From Paenibacillus glycanilyticus NBRC 16618 (lineage in GTDB: Bacteria > Bacillota > Bacilli > Paenibacillales > Paenibacillaceae): a DNA stretch of 64,000 nucleotides. The stretch spans positions 1-64,000 of the forward strand of contig NZ_BILY01000018.1 in NCBI RefSeq assembly GCF_004000805.1, read 5' to 3'. Below, in pieces: positions 35,817-43,853 of the stretch. A program made the translations under genes and the position numbers. The notes beneath the pieces were generated by a model. It was not told where the DNA came from. It made no database searches and saw nothing but the letters and a program-made list of their open reading frames with translations. The number at the start of each line of letters is the position of its first letter. Position 1 is the stretch's first letter.

Positions 35817-36128
35817 CTACCCTGCATTTGAGCCAGCCCCTGCCGGCTTAAATGTCCATACATGCATTTTGTCCGCACCGCCGGGAATCCATTCGGCTAC
35901 CCGGTACCAAGAAGAACGCTCATCGCAGCGTTCTTTTTTTATGGCTTCGGCTTCGTCTTCGGTTGCGGCCGTCCAGATCTCCACAAACAAGTTGAATTGA
36001 TCGGTTCCTTCATATATTTGGACGCTGCGCCCCGATTCCTTCATTAATGTATTTACATAGGCTAAATAAACATCCCTCTCGCCCGCCGCGATTTTATATT
36101 CCGCAAAGCAAATGTACATGATCGTCAT
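35817..36128 (-). CDS. hypothetical protein, possible dimeric alpha/beta-barrel fold
   Basis: A 103-residue soluble protein (YICFAEYKIAAGERDVYLAY, LFVEIWTAATEDEAEAIKKE). A strand-helix-strand pattern with Glu and Tyr suggests a ferredoxin-like/ABM fold, but I do not recognise a family. It is convergent with gerQ, and 3 bp separate the stops. Its coding region contains a plus-strand terminator (35911-35940). The ATG at 36128 follows GAAAGGGG; a second ATG at 36119 is possible. Confidence 0.6.
   Translation of the reverse strand: MTIMYICFAEYKIAAGERDVYLAYVNTLMKESGRSVQIYEGTDQFNLFVEIWTAATEDEAEAIKKERCDERSSWYRVAEWIPGGADKMHVWTFKPAGAGSNAG
35911..35940 (+). terminator. gerQ terminator buried in the convergent gene
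   Basis: AAGAACGCT and AGCGTTCTT flank CATCGC and are followed by seven T residues on the plus strand. It lies about 100 bp beyond the gerQ stop, inside the convergent coding sequence (KKERCDERSS). A clear rho-independent design. Confidence 0.75.
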
Positions 36129-36227
36129 TAACCCCTTTCTATTTACCATTGATAAAGTAAAGCTCCTCCGTTGATACTACAGCTAATTGAATCAAAGCCC
36201 CCGCAATCATTTTTAGGAGGTCTTGCC

Positions 36228-37214
36228 GTGGACACAGGAACGCATCTTGTTATGGGGATCGGACTCGCCGGACTGGCTTGCGTCGATCCCGTTGTCGCCA
36301 ACAACCCATCCATCTTCGCCGCTGTATTGGTCGGAACCATCATCGGCTCGCAGGCTCCGGACTTTGACACCTTTCTGAAGCTGAAAGGAAATGCCAGCTA
36401 TATCCGGAATCATCGAGGCATCTCGCATTCCTTGCCGGCTATCGCCATCTGGACGATCCTAATTACGGGATTGCTTCAGCTCGTTTACCGGGGCAGCCTT
36501 CCATGGCTGCATGTCGGGTCCTGGGTGCTGTTAGCCGTCTGCCTTCACGTATTCACCGATTTGTTTAACGCTTACGGAACCCAAGCCATGCGGCCGTTTA
36601 CCGAGAAATGGATTTCATGGAATATCATCCATATCTTTGACCCGGTTATCTTCGCTACTCATGTCATTGCGATATTGATTTGGGCGTTTGGCCTTGCTAG
36701 TCCCATTGCCATCTTTCCGGTTTTGTACCTGTTTACCATCATCTATTATACATGGCGGACGCTGGCTCACAGAAGTACGCTTCGCAGGCTCCATTCCCTA
36801 GACCCTGAACCGGATGGAACACAAGGCTATATCGCCATTCCAACGATCTCGCTGTCGCATTGGAATATCGTAAAGCGAGCTACCGACGGCAGCTTTGTTA
36901 TCGGGGACCTTCGCGGCAACAAGCTCAGATGGCTGGACAATGTCCGCTGCTCCGATCATCCTGCCGTAGCTAAATCCAGAAACGACAACGCGATTCGCAG
37001 CTTTTTGTATTTCACCAAATTTGCTTGCGCCGAAGTGAAGGAGCATCCCTGGGGTTATGAAGTCCGCTGGTCGGATGTCCGTTACCGGCACCGCAAGCAA
37101 TTTCCGTTTGTTGCCGTACTGCTCATGAACAAGGAATACGAAACGGTTGGCTCGTATGTCGGTTGGTTAAGCGACGACCGCTTAACGAAACGGCTGCGCA
37201 TGAACTCTTATTAA
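36228..37214 (+). CDS. YfhP-like membrane-bound metal-dependent hydrolase (DUF457)
   Basis: A 328-residue protein. The first 190 residues hold about five helices with DTGTHLVMGIGLAGL, SQAPDFDTFLKLKGNASYIR and RNHRGISHSLPA, the His/Asp signature of the DUF457/YdjM family (overlapping strings from one stretch). The last 130 residues are a soluble domain with Arg and Trp. The GTG start is 7 bp after TAGGAGG. Function not established. Confidence 0.85.
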   Translation: MDTGTHLVMGIGLAGLACVDPVVANNPSIFAAVLVGTIIGSQAPDFDTFLKLKGNASYIRNHRGISHSLPAIAIWTILITGLLQLVYRGSLPWLHVGSWVLLAVCLHVFTDLFNAYGTQAMRPFTEKWISWNIIHIFDPVIFATHVIAILIWAFGLASPIAIFPVLYLFTIIYYTWRTLAHRSTLRRLHSLDPEPDGTQGYIAIPTISLSHWNIVKRATDGSFVIGDLRGNKLRWLDNVRCSDHPAVAKSRNDNAIRSFLYFTKFACAEVKEHPWGYEVRWSDVRYRHRKQFPFVAVLLMNKEYETVGSYVGWLSDDRLTKRLRMNSY

Positions 37215-37241
37215 CGACTCGACTTGACTTGACGAAGGAAG

Positions 37242-37275
37242 GCCCCTGACGCACAATAAGAAGGGGCTTTTTTTT
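37242..37275 (+). terminator. terminator after the YfhP-like gene
   Basis: GCCCCT and AGGGGC form a short stem with a 14-nt loop, followed by eight T residues, 28 bp after the stop. Confidence 0.75.
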
Positions 37276-37305
37276 GTGATCATGCTGGCTTGGTGCACAT
37301 GGAAA

Positions 37306-37331
37306 AAGCTCAAGGTTTTACCCTTGAGCTT
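37306..37331 (-). terminator. terminator of the SASP gene
   Basis: AAGCTCAAGG and CCCTTGAGCTT form a 10-bp stem with a short T-rich loop. On the minus strand it is followed by TTTTCC. It is 37 bp after the SASP stop. Confidence 0.8.
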
Positions 37332-37368
37332 CTTGGCTTCCATTGAAGCGTTGTGTATTTATAAACGT

Positions 37369-37590
37369 TTAGCGGAAGCTGCCGCCGGACAATTGTTGTT
37401 CAGCGATTTGGACAAGTTTCTTAGTAATGTAACCACCCAACGCACCTGTTTCACGAGATGTAACGTTACCGTAGTAACCGTCGGCTGGAATTTGTACGCC
37501 AAGCTCCGAAGCTGCTTCAACTTTCATTTGGTTAAGAGCGGCTTGTGCTTGTGGAACCACCAATTGATTGCTCGATCTGTTGCTAGCCAT
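37369..37590 (-). CDS. alpha/beta-type small acid-soluble spore protein
   Basis: A 73-residue SASP. It has NQLVVPQAQAALNQMKVEAA, the GPR protease site region EAASELGV, then GNVTSRETGALGGYITKKLV. It coats and protects spore DNA and is degraded at germination. It is monocistronic with a strong terminator, as expected for a forespore (sigma-G) gene, although I could not identify a convincing sigma-G promoter. Confidence 0.95.
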   Translation of the reverse strand: MASNRSSNQLVVPQAQAALNQMKVEAASELGVQIPADGYYGNVTSRETGALGGYITKKLVQIAEQQLSGGSFR

Positions 37591-37720
37591 GCTGATAATC
37601 TCCCTTCAGTTAAGAGCTGTGATGTTTTGCAAGCTTGCAAGCTTATTATGAGCATGTTGACGCAAAATATGCTAAGCTCAAAAAAATATTATTAAGCATC
37701 CGTAAAGGAGAGTTAACACC

Positions 37721-37903
37721 TTGTCTAAACCATTGTCTTTGTTCTTCGCCATCGTCTCTGTGCTGCTTATGTGCGCTACCGCGATTTCGATATCTTTTAA
37801 CGCCTGGCTGGCCATACTGTTTGCGATTCTCACTCTGTGCATGATTGGCGGAGGTTTTGTTGTAAAAGCAAGAATCCGGCGCCGTAACGAAAATAAAGGC
37901 TGA
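37721..37903 (+). CDS. YlaF-like DUF5325 membrane protein
   Basis: A 60-residue protein with two hydrophobic helices (about 4-22 and 26-46) and a basic tail VKARIRRRNENKG. Size and pattern match the YlaF/DUF5325 family, of unknown role. TTG start 9 bp after AAAGGAG. It shares its terminator hairpin with convergent trpS. Confidence 0.75.
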   Translation: MSKPLSLFFAIVSVLLMCATAISISFNAWLAILFAILTLCMIGGGFVVKARIRRRNENKG

Positions 37904-37930
37904 CGCTTAATAGCGCCAGCCTTTTGTTTT
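37895..37930. terminator. bidirectional terminator between the YlaF-like gene and trpS
   Basis: AAAGGCTG.CGC pairs with GCG.CAGCCTTT around TTAATA, followed by TTGTTTT on the plus strand. On the minus strand the flank is TTATTTTCG. Confidence 0.75.
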
Positions 37931-37934
37931 ATGA

Positions 37935-38924
37935 TTATCCGCGCGGTGCAAGGAAGCCCATTTTTTCTTTGACGCCGGCAAGCGTGCGGTCCGCAAGCTC
38001 CGATGCGCGCTCTGCGCCTTGCTTCAGGATCGCATGGATCTCGCCGGATTCGCGGATCGCTTTGTATTTCTGCTGCAGAGGCTCAAGAACATTGACGACC
38101 TGCTCGGCCAGATCCTTCTTGAACGGCCCATAGCCCTGACCTTCGTAACGGGCTTCTACCTCGGTGATTGTCATGTTCGCGCAATGCGAGTAAATGCTGA
38201 TCAGGTTGCTGATCTCCGGTTTGTTCGCCGGATCGTATTTCACCTCGCGGCCGGAGTCCGTAGTGGCGCGGCTGATTTTTTTGCGAATGACGCTTGGCTC
38301 GTCAAGAAGAGCAATATAGCTGCCGGCATTCGGATTACTCTTGCTCATCTTCTTGCTCGCGTCGTCAAGCGACATGATTCTTGCGCCAATCTTCGGAATA
38401 TAAGGCTCCGGAACCGTGAAGTATTCTCCGAACCTTGAATTGAAGCGGCTTGCCAGGTCGCGGGTAAGCTCCAGATGCTGCTTTTGATCGTCGCCTACCG
38501 GCACAAGGTCCGCATTGTACACGAGAATGTCAGCGGCCATAAGCGAAGGATAAACGAACAACCCCGCGCCAACCGATTCTTTGCCAGCCGACTTGTCTTT
38601 GAATTGCGTCATGCGCTCAAGCTCGCCCATACCGGTAAGAGTCGTCATAATCCAGCCCAGCTCGGCATGCGCGCGCACGTGTGACTGCACGAAAATGTTT
38701 GATCTAGCCGGGTCGAGGCCCGCAGCGATAAACAATGCCGCAACCGATTCGATCTGCTCACGGAACATAGCCGGCTCCTGAGGCACGGTAATCGCATGAA
38801 GATCCACGACCATAAAGAAGCATTCTTCCGTTTCCTGAAGCTTCACGAAGTTCTGCATGGCGCCGATATAGTTGCCAAGCGTAAGCTGTCCGCTCGGCTG
38901 AATGCCAGAAAGTACTTTTTTCAT
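37935..38924 (-). CDS. trpS: tryptophan--tRNA ligase
   Basis: A 329-residue class I synthetase. It has the HIGH-equivalent in PSGQLTLGNYIGAM (residues 10-23) and the KMSKS loop in DDASKKMSKSNPN (near residue 195). Catalytic and Trp-binding segments such as SLMAADILVYNADLVPVGDD are intact. It charges tRNA-Trp. A T-box leader upstream (38958-39285) makes its transcription respond to uncharged tRNA-Trp. Confidence 0.96.
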   Translation of the reverse strand: MKKVLSGIQPSGQLTLGNYIGAMQNFVKLQETEECFFMVVDLHAITVPQEPAMFREQIESVAALFIAAGLDPARSNIFVQSHVRAHAELGWIMTTLTGMGELERMTQFKDKSAGKESVGAGLFVYPSLMAADILVYNADLVPVGDDQKQHLELTRDLASRFNSRFGEYFTVPEPYIPKIGARIMSLDDASKKMSKSNPNAGSYIALLDEPSVIRKKISRATTDSGREVKYDPANKPEISNLISIYSHCANMTITEVEARYEGQGYGPFKKDLAEQVVNVLEPLQQKYKAIRESGEIHAILKQGAERASELADRTLAGVKEKMGFLAPRG

Positions 38925-38957
38925 AAAAGTTCGTCCCCTTCTCTTCTTCTAATCCGT

Positions 38958-39285
38958 TACTAATGCGTATGTGAACGCAAAAAATCCCCCGCCGCAAGGG
39001 ACGAGGGAACCGTGGTGCCACCCTAATTTACTCGTTGCTTCCCGCGGATATCCGATATTCATCGGGGCGGGCTAAAGACAACAAGCCTTCATTGTTCCGT
39101 AACGGGGAACGGCCGGATAAGCATAGACAGCACTTCAATAGTCTGTGTTCCGCTATCGGCTCCGGGATCCATTCAGCAATCAGGCTTGCACTGGCTTGCA
39201 CCGTCCGCCAGCTCTCTGTTACGCATTAACCCCTGTGCTTACTTATTCCCTTCATCGCCTTTCGTACCCTGATTATAGCGCAAGT
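38958..39285 (-). promoter_or_regulatory. T-box riboswitch leader of trpS
   Basis: The minus strand reads the T-box AGGGTGGCACCACGG at 39024-39010, then a terminator hairpin (39008-38985) followed by six T residues. A TGG (Trp) codon in the context CTGAATGGATCC at 39171-39169 is a good specifier candidate in stem I. Uncharged tRNA-Trp should stabilise the antiterminator. The promoter is TTGACA (39297-39302) with TATAAT (39272-39277), 19 bp apart. Confidence 0.93.
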
Positions 39286-39359
39286 GTCTACCGCCATGTC
39301 AAGCCCGGCCTTCAAAAGTTGTCCTATAGCGGCCAAGCCCAGCATAAGCTGGTTACTAG

Positions 39360-39372
39360 CGTAATCATTTCC
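39360..39372 (+). promoter_or_regulatory. Zur-box-like site upstream of the YcgR-like gene
   Basis: CGTAATCATTTCC matches 11 of 13 positions of the core of the Bacillus Zur operator (CGTAATNATTACG). It lies 25 bp before the start codon, where it would block transcription when zinc is plentiful. The downstream His-rich proteins fit zinc control. Confidence 0.55.
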
Positions 39373-39396
39373 TGGTAAACAAAGAGAGGTTGGCTC

Positions 39397-40479
39397 ATGC
39401 TGAACATGTTATTCCGATTCGGGACCCCGCTGCTGGGTATCGGATGTCTTGCGATGGTATGCCTAATACTGGCAGGACAACCCTGGTCCCTCGCTCTGCT
39501 CGAGTCCGATGGTGCGCAAGAGTTCAAAATTGTGTTTTTAAGCATTATATTAGAAGCTTTTCCATTCATCCTGCTTGGCGTTATTTTCTCTGCCCTGCTC
39601 CAGGTGTTCGTGACCGACGAGATGATCCGGAGACTGACGCCCAAGCACCACATGGTCGGTATTCTTTTTGGCGCGCTGCTTGGTCTCGTATTCCCGTTAT
39701 GCGAGTGCGGGATGATTCCCGTCGTGCGGCGCTTAATCCGGAAAGGCATGCCCGCTTATATCGGAATTGTGTACTTGCTGGCCGGCCCCATTATTAATCC
39801 GATTGTCTTTACTTCGACTTATGCCGCTTTCCGCTTGGAGCCGCAAATGGCCTACGACCGCCTAATCATCGCTTTTATCGTTACCGTTATTATCGGCCTT
39901 CTCCTTCACCGGTTCATGAAAGGCAGCCCTCTTAAAGAATCATCCGGCAACATCCCTGCGCATCGCCATGAGCATGAACATAATCATCACCATGACCATC
40001 ATGACCATCATGACCATCATGACCATCACGACCATCATGACCATCATGAGCATGCTCCCAACCCGGTTAAAAAAAGCCGGCGGCTGTCAGCAACGCTTAG
40101 CCATGCTTCGGACGAGTTTTTTGACATGGGCAAATATTTGATCTTTGGCGCACTGCTTACGGCCGTTATCCAGTCTTTTATTGACCGTCAGGCATTTGAA
40201 GCCGTTGCGGATCAGCCCGTTCTCTCCTATTTCTTCATGATGGGGCTTGCCTTCCTGCTGTCCATCTGCTCCACCTCGGATGCTTTTATCGCCGCATCGT
40301 TTGGAGGAATGTTCGATCATGGTCCGCTGCTCGCCTTTCTTGTGTTCGGCCCTATGATTGATTTGAAAAATACGATGATGATGCTGTCCGCGTTCCGCGC
40401 GCGGATCGTTCTTTCGATTACGCTGCTGACCTTTGCCCTTGTGCTGGCCAGCGTATGGCTCCTGGAGGTGCTGCGATGA
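39397..40479 (+). CDS. YcgR-like permease (DUF318) with His-rich loop
   Basis: A 360-residue membrane protein of the DUF318/YraQ permease family. It has about eight helices, with FPLCECGMIPVVRRLIRKGM (near residue 102) and LSICSTSDAFIAASFGGM (near 285), the two conserved Cys-containing motifs. Between the halves (about 190-220) lies a loop with at least 20 His and 10 Asp, in HDHHDH repeats encoded by a 9-bp DNA repeat at about 39980-40050. The Bacillus homologue is zinc-regulated. Metal handling is likely but unproven. Start follows AGAGAGG. Confidence 0.82.
   Translation: MLNMLFRFGTPLLGIGCLAMVCLILAGQPWSLALLESDGAQEFKIVFLSIILEAFPFILLGVIFSALLQVFVTDEMIRRLTPKHHMVGILFGALLGLVFPLCECGMIPVVRRLIRKGMPAYIGIVYLLAGPIINPIVFTSTYAAFRLEPQMAYDRLIIAFIVTVIIGLLLHRFMKGSPLKESSGNIPAHRHEHEHNHHHDHHDHHDHHDHHDHHDHHEHAPNPVKKSRRLSATLSHASDEFFDMGKYLIFGALLTAVIQSFIDRQAFEAVADQPVLSYFFMMGLAFLLSICSTSDAFIAASFGGMFDHGPLLAFLVFGPMIDLKNTMMMLSAFRARIVLSITLLTFALVLASVWLLEVLR
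39983..40053 (+). repeat. short tandem repeat encoding a His/Asp tract
   Basis: GACCATCAT or GACCATCAC repeats about eight times in frame inside the permease gene. Such 9-bp repeats can gain or lose units by slippage and so change the length of the metal-binding loop. Confidence 0.8.
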
Positions 40480-40889
40480 ATCATAACTGGATACGGGCAG
40501 GCTTTCTCGCGGGATTCGCCTTCCTCATCATTTACCTCGAACGTTTAGGTCAGCTGCCGCTGTATGTAGCCCCCCGGATGGAGCTTTATGTCAAGCTGTC
40601 GGCCATCGTCCTGAACGCCGCCGCCATTCACCAAGCCATGCTCGCAATGCAGCGTAAGCCCCATGCGGATTGCGAGGAATGCGGCCATGATCATTCCCAT
40701 CATGATCACGACCATAGCCACGATCATGATCATGACCATTCCATGTCTCCTCTAAAAAGCCTTCTTGTCTACGGACTGTTCCTTCTTCCGTTATTGCTTG
40801 GTTTCCTGCTCCCCGCGGCCGCACAGGAACATGAGGTCAACAGCGGCGGAATTCCCCATCTGCATTCCGGAAGCCATGAGGTTAAATAA
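40476..40889 (+). CDS. short YcgQ-like partner protein (DUF1980/TIGR03943 type)
   Basis: A 137-residue protein whose ATG overlaps the permease stop (ATGA). Three hydrophobic segments surround a His-rich loop (HADCEECGHDHSHHDHDHSH). It looks like the N-terminal membrane part of YcgQ-like proteins, which are about 280 residues long, so the soluble C-terminal half is missing. A second short His motif ends it (HLHSGSHEVK). No frameshifted remainder is visible downstream, where a terminator hairpin begins 15 bp later. Confidence 0.7.
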   Translation: MNHNWIRAGFLAGFAFLIIYLERLGQLPLYVAPRMELYVKLSAIVLNAAAIHQAMLAMQRKPHADCEECGHDHSHHDHDHSHDHDHDHSMSPLKSLLVYGLFLLPLLLGFLLPAAAQEHEVNSGGIPHLHSGSHEVK

Positions 40890-40903
40890 CGGGCAATAAA
40901 ATT

Positions 40904-40931
40904 CAGCCGTGCAGGAAACCCTGCACGGCTG
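40904..40931. terminator. bidirectional terminator
   Basis: CAGCCGTGCAGG and CCTGCACGGCTG form a perfect 12-bp stem with an AAAC loop. It lies between the convergent YcgQ-like gene and the following minus-strand gene. T-runs are weak on both sides. Confidence 0.7.
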
Positions 40932-40954
40932 TTCGAATGGATAATGGCTATCGC

Positions 40955-41389
40955 CTAAAAATCAAAACCGGTATGATCGCTATTCTTTTCCCGCAGCATT
41001 TGATGCTTCGGCTGCTGGTAACGATAATTCCAGTTGGCTGTATTATAATTAGATTCGTAACAGATGCTAGCCGACCAGGTGCCCGCGTTCTGCCGGACAG
41101 CGAAATCGTACATAATTTCGCCATGCGTCCAATTCCTTCTCAATTTCAAAGCATCAATCGCGAGTTTGCGAAACGCCTGGACCTGGGTTGGTGTCATTCC
41201 ACCTTCACCTTCTTGCTCCAGCTTGCCGTTCCTAGTCTCAATCGGATTATGCCGAAGGCCGAATTTGCCTACCGCATTGTTCCGGATGTGAATATGAACC
41301 GTCCCTCCAACCGCATTTGTAAGTTCCTCTTCTAATTGGCGAAAAACAAAATCAACTTGCCGTGCCAATGGCATAGCATCTATATTCAT
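40955..41389 (-). CDS. hypothetical protein
   Basis: A 144-residue soluble protein that I do not recognise. It starts MNIDAMPLARQVDFVFRQLE after AGAAAGGAGGAG, has TVHIHIRNNAVGKFGLRHNP and ends with an aromatic-rich segment (SICYESNYNTANWNYRYQQP). There is no signal peptide or membrane helix. A longer upstream frame has no RBS. It stands alone between a terminator and the chemoreceptor gene. Confidence 0.65.
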   Translation of the reverse strand: MNIDAMPLARQVDFVFRQLEEELTNAVGGTVHIHIRNNAVGKFGLRHNPIETRNGKLEQEGEGGMTPTQVQAFRKLAIDALKLRRNWTHGEIMYDFAVRQNAGTWSASICYESNYNTANWNYRYQQPKHQMLREKNSDHTGFDF

Positions 41390-41591
41390 ATAATTTCTCC
41401 TCCTTTCTACCCTTAAAATATTGAAAATAGTTGATTCCAACTAGTTCTCAGGTCTGATTATAGAATCTTTTCAATAAATTTACAATATAGTAAATTATAA
41501 TTTTTTACAATTATCGCGCAATTACATCTATTCTTGACAATCAATTTCTCGATCTTATTCGACATTTATAGACCAATTTCACCGCTGATGC

Positions 41592-41597
41592 TATAAT
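41592..41597 (+). promoter_or_regulatory. -10 element of the chemoreceptor gene
   Basis: TATAAT with a weak -35 (TAGACC) 17 bp upstream, 33 bp before the start codon. I see no sigma-D type promoter, so the gene may not belong to the motility regulon. Confidence 0.5.
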
Positions 41598-41629
41598 ATG
41601 GTTATTCTATAAAAAGGAGCGCTTACATA

Positions 41630-42895
41630 ATGAGCCAATGGTACTATTCCTTATCCGTTAGAAGTAAGCTGATGACCTCCATTTATTTAAATTTGGTCCT
41701 AGTTGCAATCGCGCTGAACCTGGTAATTTTATTCAGTGGGGGCTCCATCCTGGCCGGCCTTATCGTAACGGTGGTACTGGCGATTCTCGCTTACCCGACT
41801 GTCGGCTTTATCGAGAAGGCTTTAAACTCCTCCTTTGAAGAGATGTCAAACGCGGCGTTCCGGATCTCCAAAGGCGATTTCACGCAACGAATCGATACGG
41901 CTGCAAATGCGTCTCTTGGCGAAGTGGGCCATGCCTTCAACAGCATGGTGGACAAGCTGCGCGATATTTTGACCGAAACCTCCAATATTACAAGGCATGT
42001 ATCCGAAACAAGCCGCAATATTTTTGATAAAAACAACCATATTCAGATCGCGATGGAGCAAGTCGCCGCCTCTTCGAACGAGCTGGCTACGGGCGCTAAC
42101 GAAATTTCCGAGGATGTTGCGGACATGAGCGAATCCATTGCCGAGATCGAGAAGAAAGTCGCGAATTATGCCCATGCGACCAAAGAGATGAACGAACGCT
42201 CCGAATTCACCTTGAGTCTCGTTGACAAAGGACGAGGAGCGCTGGAAGCGCAATCCGAAGGGATGCGCCGCAACGTGGAAGCCACGGAGAAGGTATCCGA
42301 GACGATCACCGATCTGGCCCGCAAGGCGCAGGGCATTACGGCAATGACTACGGCCATTTCCGATATTGCCGAACAGACCAACCTGCTCTCGCTTAACGCC
42401 TCCATCGAGGCTGCCCGTGCCGGAGAACATGGCCGCGGCTTTGCGGTAGTCGCCCAGGAAGTCCGCAAGCTTTCCGAAGAAGCCACGGTTTCCACGAAGG
42501 AAGTATTCAGCCTTGTGAAAAGTATCGATCAAGGCATTAAACAAACGATCAATCACATGAAGGTTAATGAAGAGGTCGTTAAGCTTCAGACGGAGCGGAT
42601 CCGCGAATCCGAGATGGTATTTGCCGAGATCGTTCAAAGCGTTCAATTCATTACGCAGCAGATTGCGGCATTCGCCAGCGAAAGCGATCAAATGCTGGAG
42701 AGCGCACGCAAGATTTCGGACGCCATCCAAAATATTTCCGCGATTACGGAGGAATCCGCAGCCGGCACCCAGCAGGTATCCGCGTCAATGAATGAGCAGA
42801 TTTCTTCCGTGCAAGGTGTTGTGCAAGAGACGGAGCGAATGCTCAATATGGCTACCCAGCTTCAACGCACGATTCAAGTATTCAAGATGAAGTAA
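41630..42895 (+). CDS. methyl-accepting chemotaxis protein without a ligand domain
   Basis: A 421-residue receptor. Two membrane helices (about residues 18-36 and 40-58) are nearly back to back, so there is no extracellular sensor. A HAMP-like region (about 60-115) and a full signalling domain follow. The hairpin tip is [20 protein letters not shown] and [21 protein letters not shown]-terminal CheB/CheR pentapeptide is not seen. Such receptors sense internal or membrane cues. RBS AAAAAGGAG. Confidence 0.9.
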   Translation: MSQWYYSLSVRSKLMTSIYLNLVLVAIALNLVILFSGGSILAGLIVTVVLAILAYPTVGFIEKALNSSFEEMSNAAFRISKGDFTQRIDTAANASLGEVGHAFNSMVDKLRDILTETSNITRHVSETSRNIFDKNNHIQIAMEQVAASSNELATGANEISEDVADMSESIAEIEKKVANYAHATKEMNERSEFTLSLVDKGRGALEAQSEGMRRNVEATEKVSETITDLARKAQGITAMTTAISDIAEQTNLLSLNASIEAARAGEHGRGFAVVAQEVRKLSEEATVSTKEVFSLVKSIDQGIKQTINHMKVNEEVVKLQTERIRESEMVFAEIVQSVQFITQQIAAFASESDQMLESARKISDAIQNISAITEESAAGTQQVSASMNEQISSVQGVVQETERMLNMATQLQRTIQVFKMK

Positions 42896-42909
42896 GACAA
42901 TTATGACGA

Positions 42910-42946
42910 ACAGCCGCATCCGGCTTACCGGATGCGGCTGTTTTTA
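42910..42946 (+). terminator. terminator after the chemoreceptor gene
   Basis: ACAGCCGCATCCGG and CCGGATGCGGCTGT form a perfect 14-bp stem with a 4-nt loop and are followed by TTTTT. Confidence 0.92.
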
Positions 42947-43019
42947 TTAAACGCATGTTCTCTCTTTTATCGGGGAAAAATAACTTGGCGACTACATAAG
43001 AAACGGAGGCTATAAACGA

Positions 43020-43823
43020 ATGAAGGGAATGCCGACTTTGTCCGGCAGTTTCAGACGATGGCTTGCTTTAGCGCTTACCATCGTCTTGCTGTTTGCTTCC
43101 GCAGAGCAAACCTATGCCTCTGCACCCGCAAAGCAAAAAAAGAAAAAGACGGCGGATATGTCCTGGGTAAGGATGCATAAGCAGTTTCCCAATACGTTTA
43201 TCCTGAGCGGTCCAAGAAACGCCAAGCAAATAGCCCTAACTTTTGATGACGCGCCTGACCCAAGGTTTACGCCTCAAATTCTGGATGTATTAGCCAGCTA
43301 TGATGTTTGCGCAACCTTTTTTGTTGTTGGATCCCGCGCGGTCAAACATCCGGCCCTAGTCCGGCGTATCCATCGCGAGGGGCATGTCATAGGAAATCAT
43401 TCTTACAATCATGCCGTCTTGTCACAGCTTAATTCCCGGGAATTCCATACCCAGATCTGGCGGACGGATGCGATCGTAAGCAACATTATCGGGTATCACC
43501 CCCGATTCGTACGTCCTCCTTACGGAGAGATGCGCCCGGATCAAGTGGCATGGTCGGGCAAAAGCGGATATACCGTCGTCAATTGGGATGTAGACTCCGT
43601 TGATTGGCGCAACAATCCCAATAGCAGCATCGTTCTGCATAATATCAAGAAGACTCTGCAGCCGGGCTCCATTGTCCTGCAGCATGCAGGAGGCGGATAC
43701 GGACAGGATCTGTCCGGGACAATCGAAGCTTTGCCCGTTCTTATCACGCAGCTTAGAAAAAAGGGCTACAAATTTGTCACGCTTCCTGAACTGCTGAACA
43801 AATCCGCCGATAAAACGAAATAA
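43020..43823 (+). CDS. polysaccharide deacetylase (NodB domain)
   Basis: A 267-residue secreted enzyme. A signal peptide (about 1-31) precedes a basic linker (KQKKKKTADM) and the NodB domain. Catalytic motifs are TFDDAPDPRFTPQIL (motif 1), GNHSYNHAVLS (motif 2 metal His pair), RPPYGEMRPDQV (motif 3), WDVDSVDW (motif 4) and VLQHAGGG (motif 5). It probably removes acetyl groups from peptidoglycan or another wall glycan. RBS AACGGAGG. Confidence 0.92.
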   Translation: MKGMPTLSGSFRRWLALALTIVLLFASAEQTYASAPAKQKKKKTADMSWVRMHKQFPNTFILSGPRNAKQIALTFDDAPDPRFTPQILDVLASYDVCATFFVVGSRAVKHPALVRRIHREGHVIGNHSYNHAVLSQLNSREFHTQIWRTDAIVSNIIGYHPRFVRPPYGEMRPDQVAWSGKSGYTVVNWDVDSVDWRNNPNSSIVLHNIKKTLQPGSIVLQHAGGGYGQDLSGTIEALPVLITQLRKKGYKFVTLPELLNKSADKTK

Positions 43824-43847
43824 CCGGCAGCCTCTCGGCTGCCGGTT
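43822..43847. terminator. shared terminator of convergent wall-protein genes
   Basis: AACCGGCAGCC and GGCTGCCGGTT form an 11-bp stem with a TCTC loop, touching the deacetylase stop and 7 bp from that of the LysM/3D gene. T-runs are weak, but the stem is strong and symmetric. Confidence 0.7.
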
Positions 43848-43853
43848 ACCTTA

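Noticed and set aside
39983..40053. Short repeats as a possible CRISPR or regulatory array
   Set aside because: They are in-frame 9-bp codon repeats for His and Asp within a membrane protein gene.
41846..42730. A 294-codon minus-strand frame within the chemoreceptor gene
   Set aside because: Antisense to the conserved signalling domain, with no RBS or family features.
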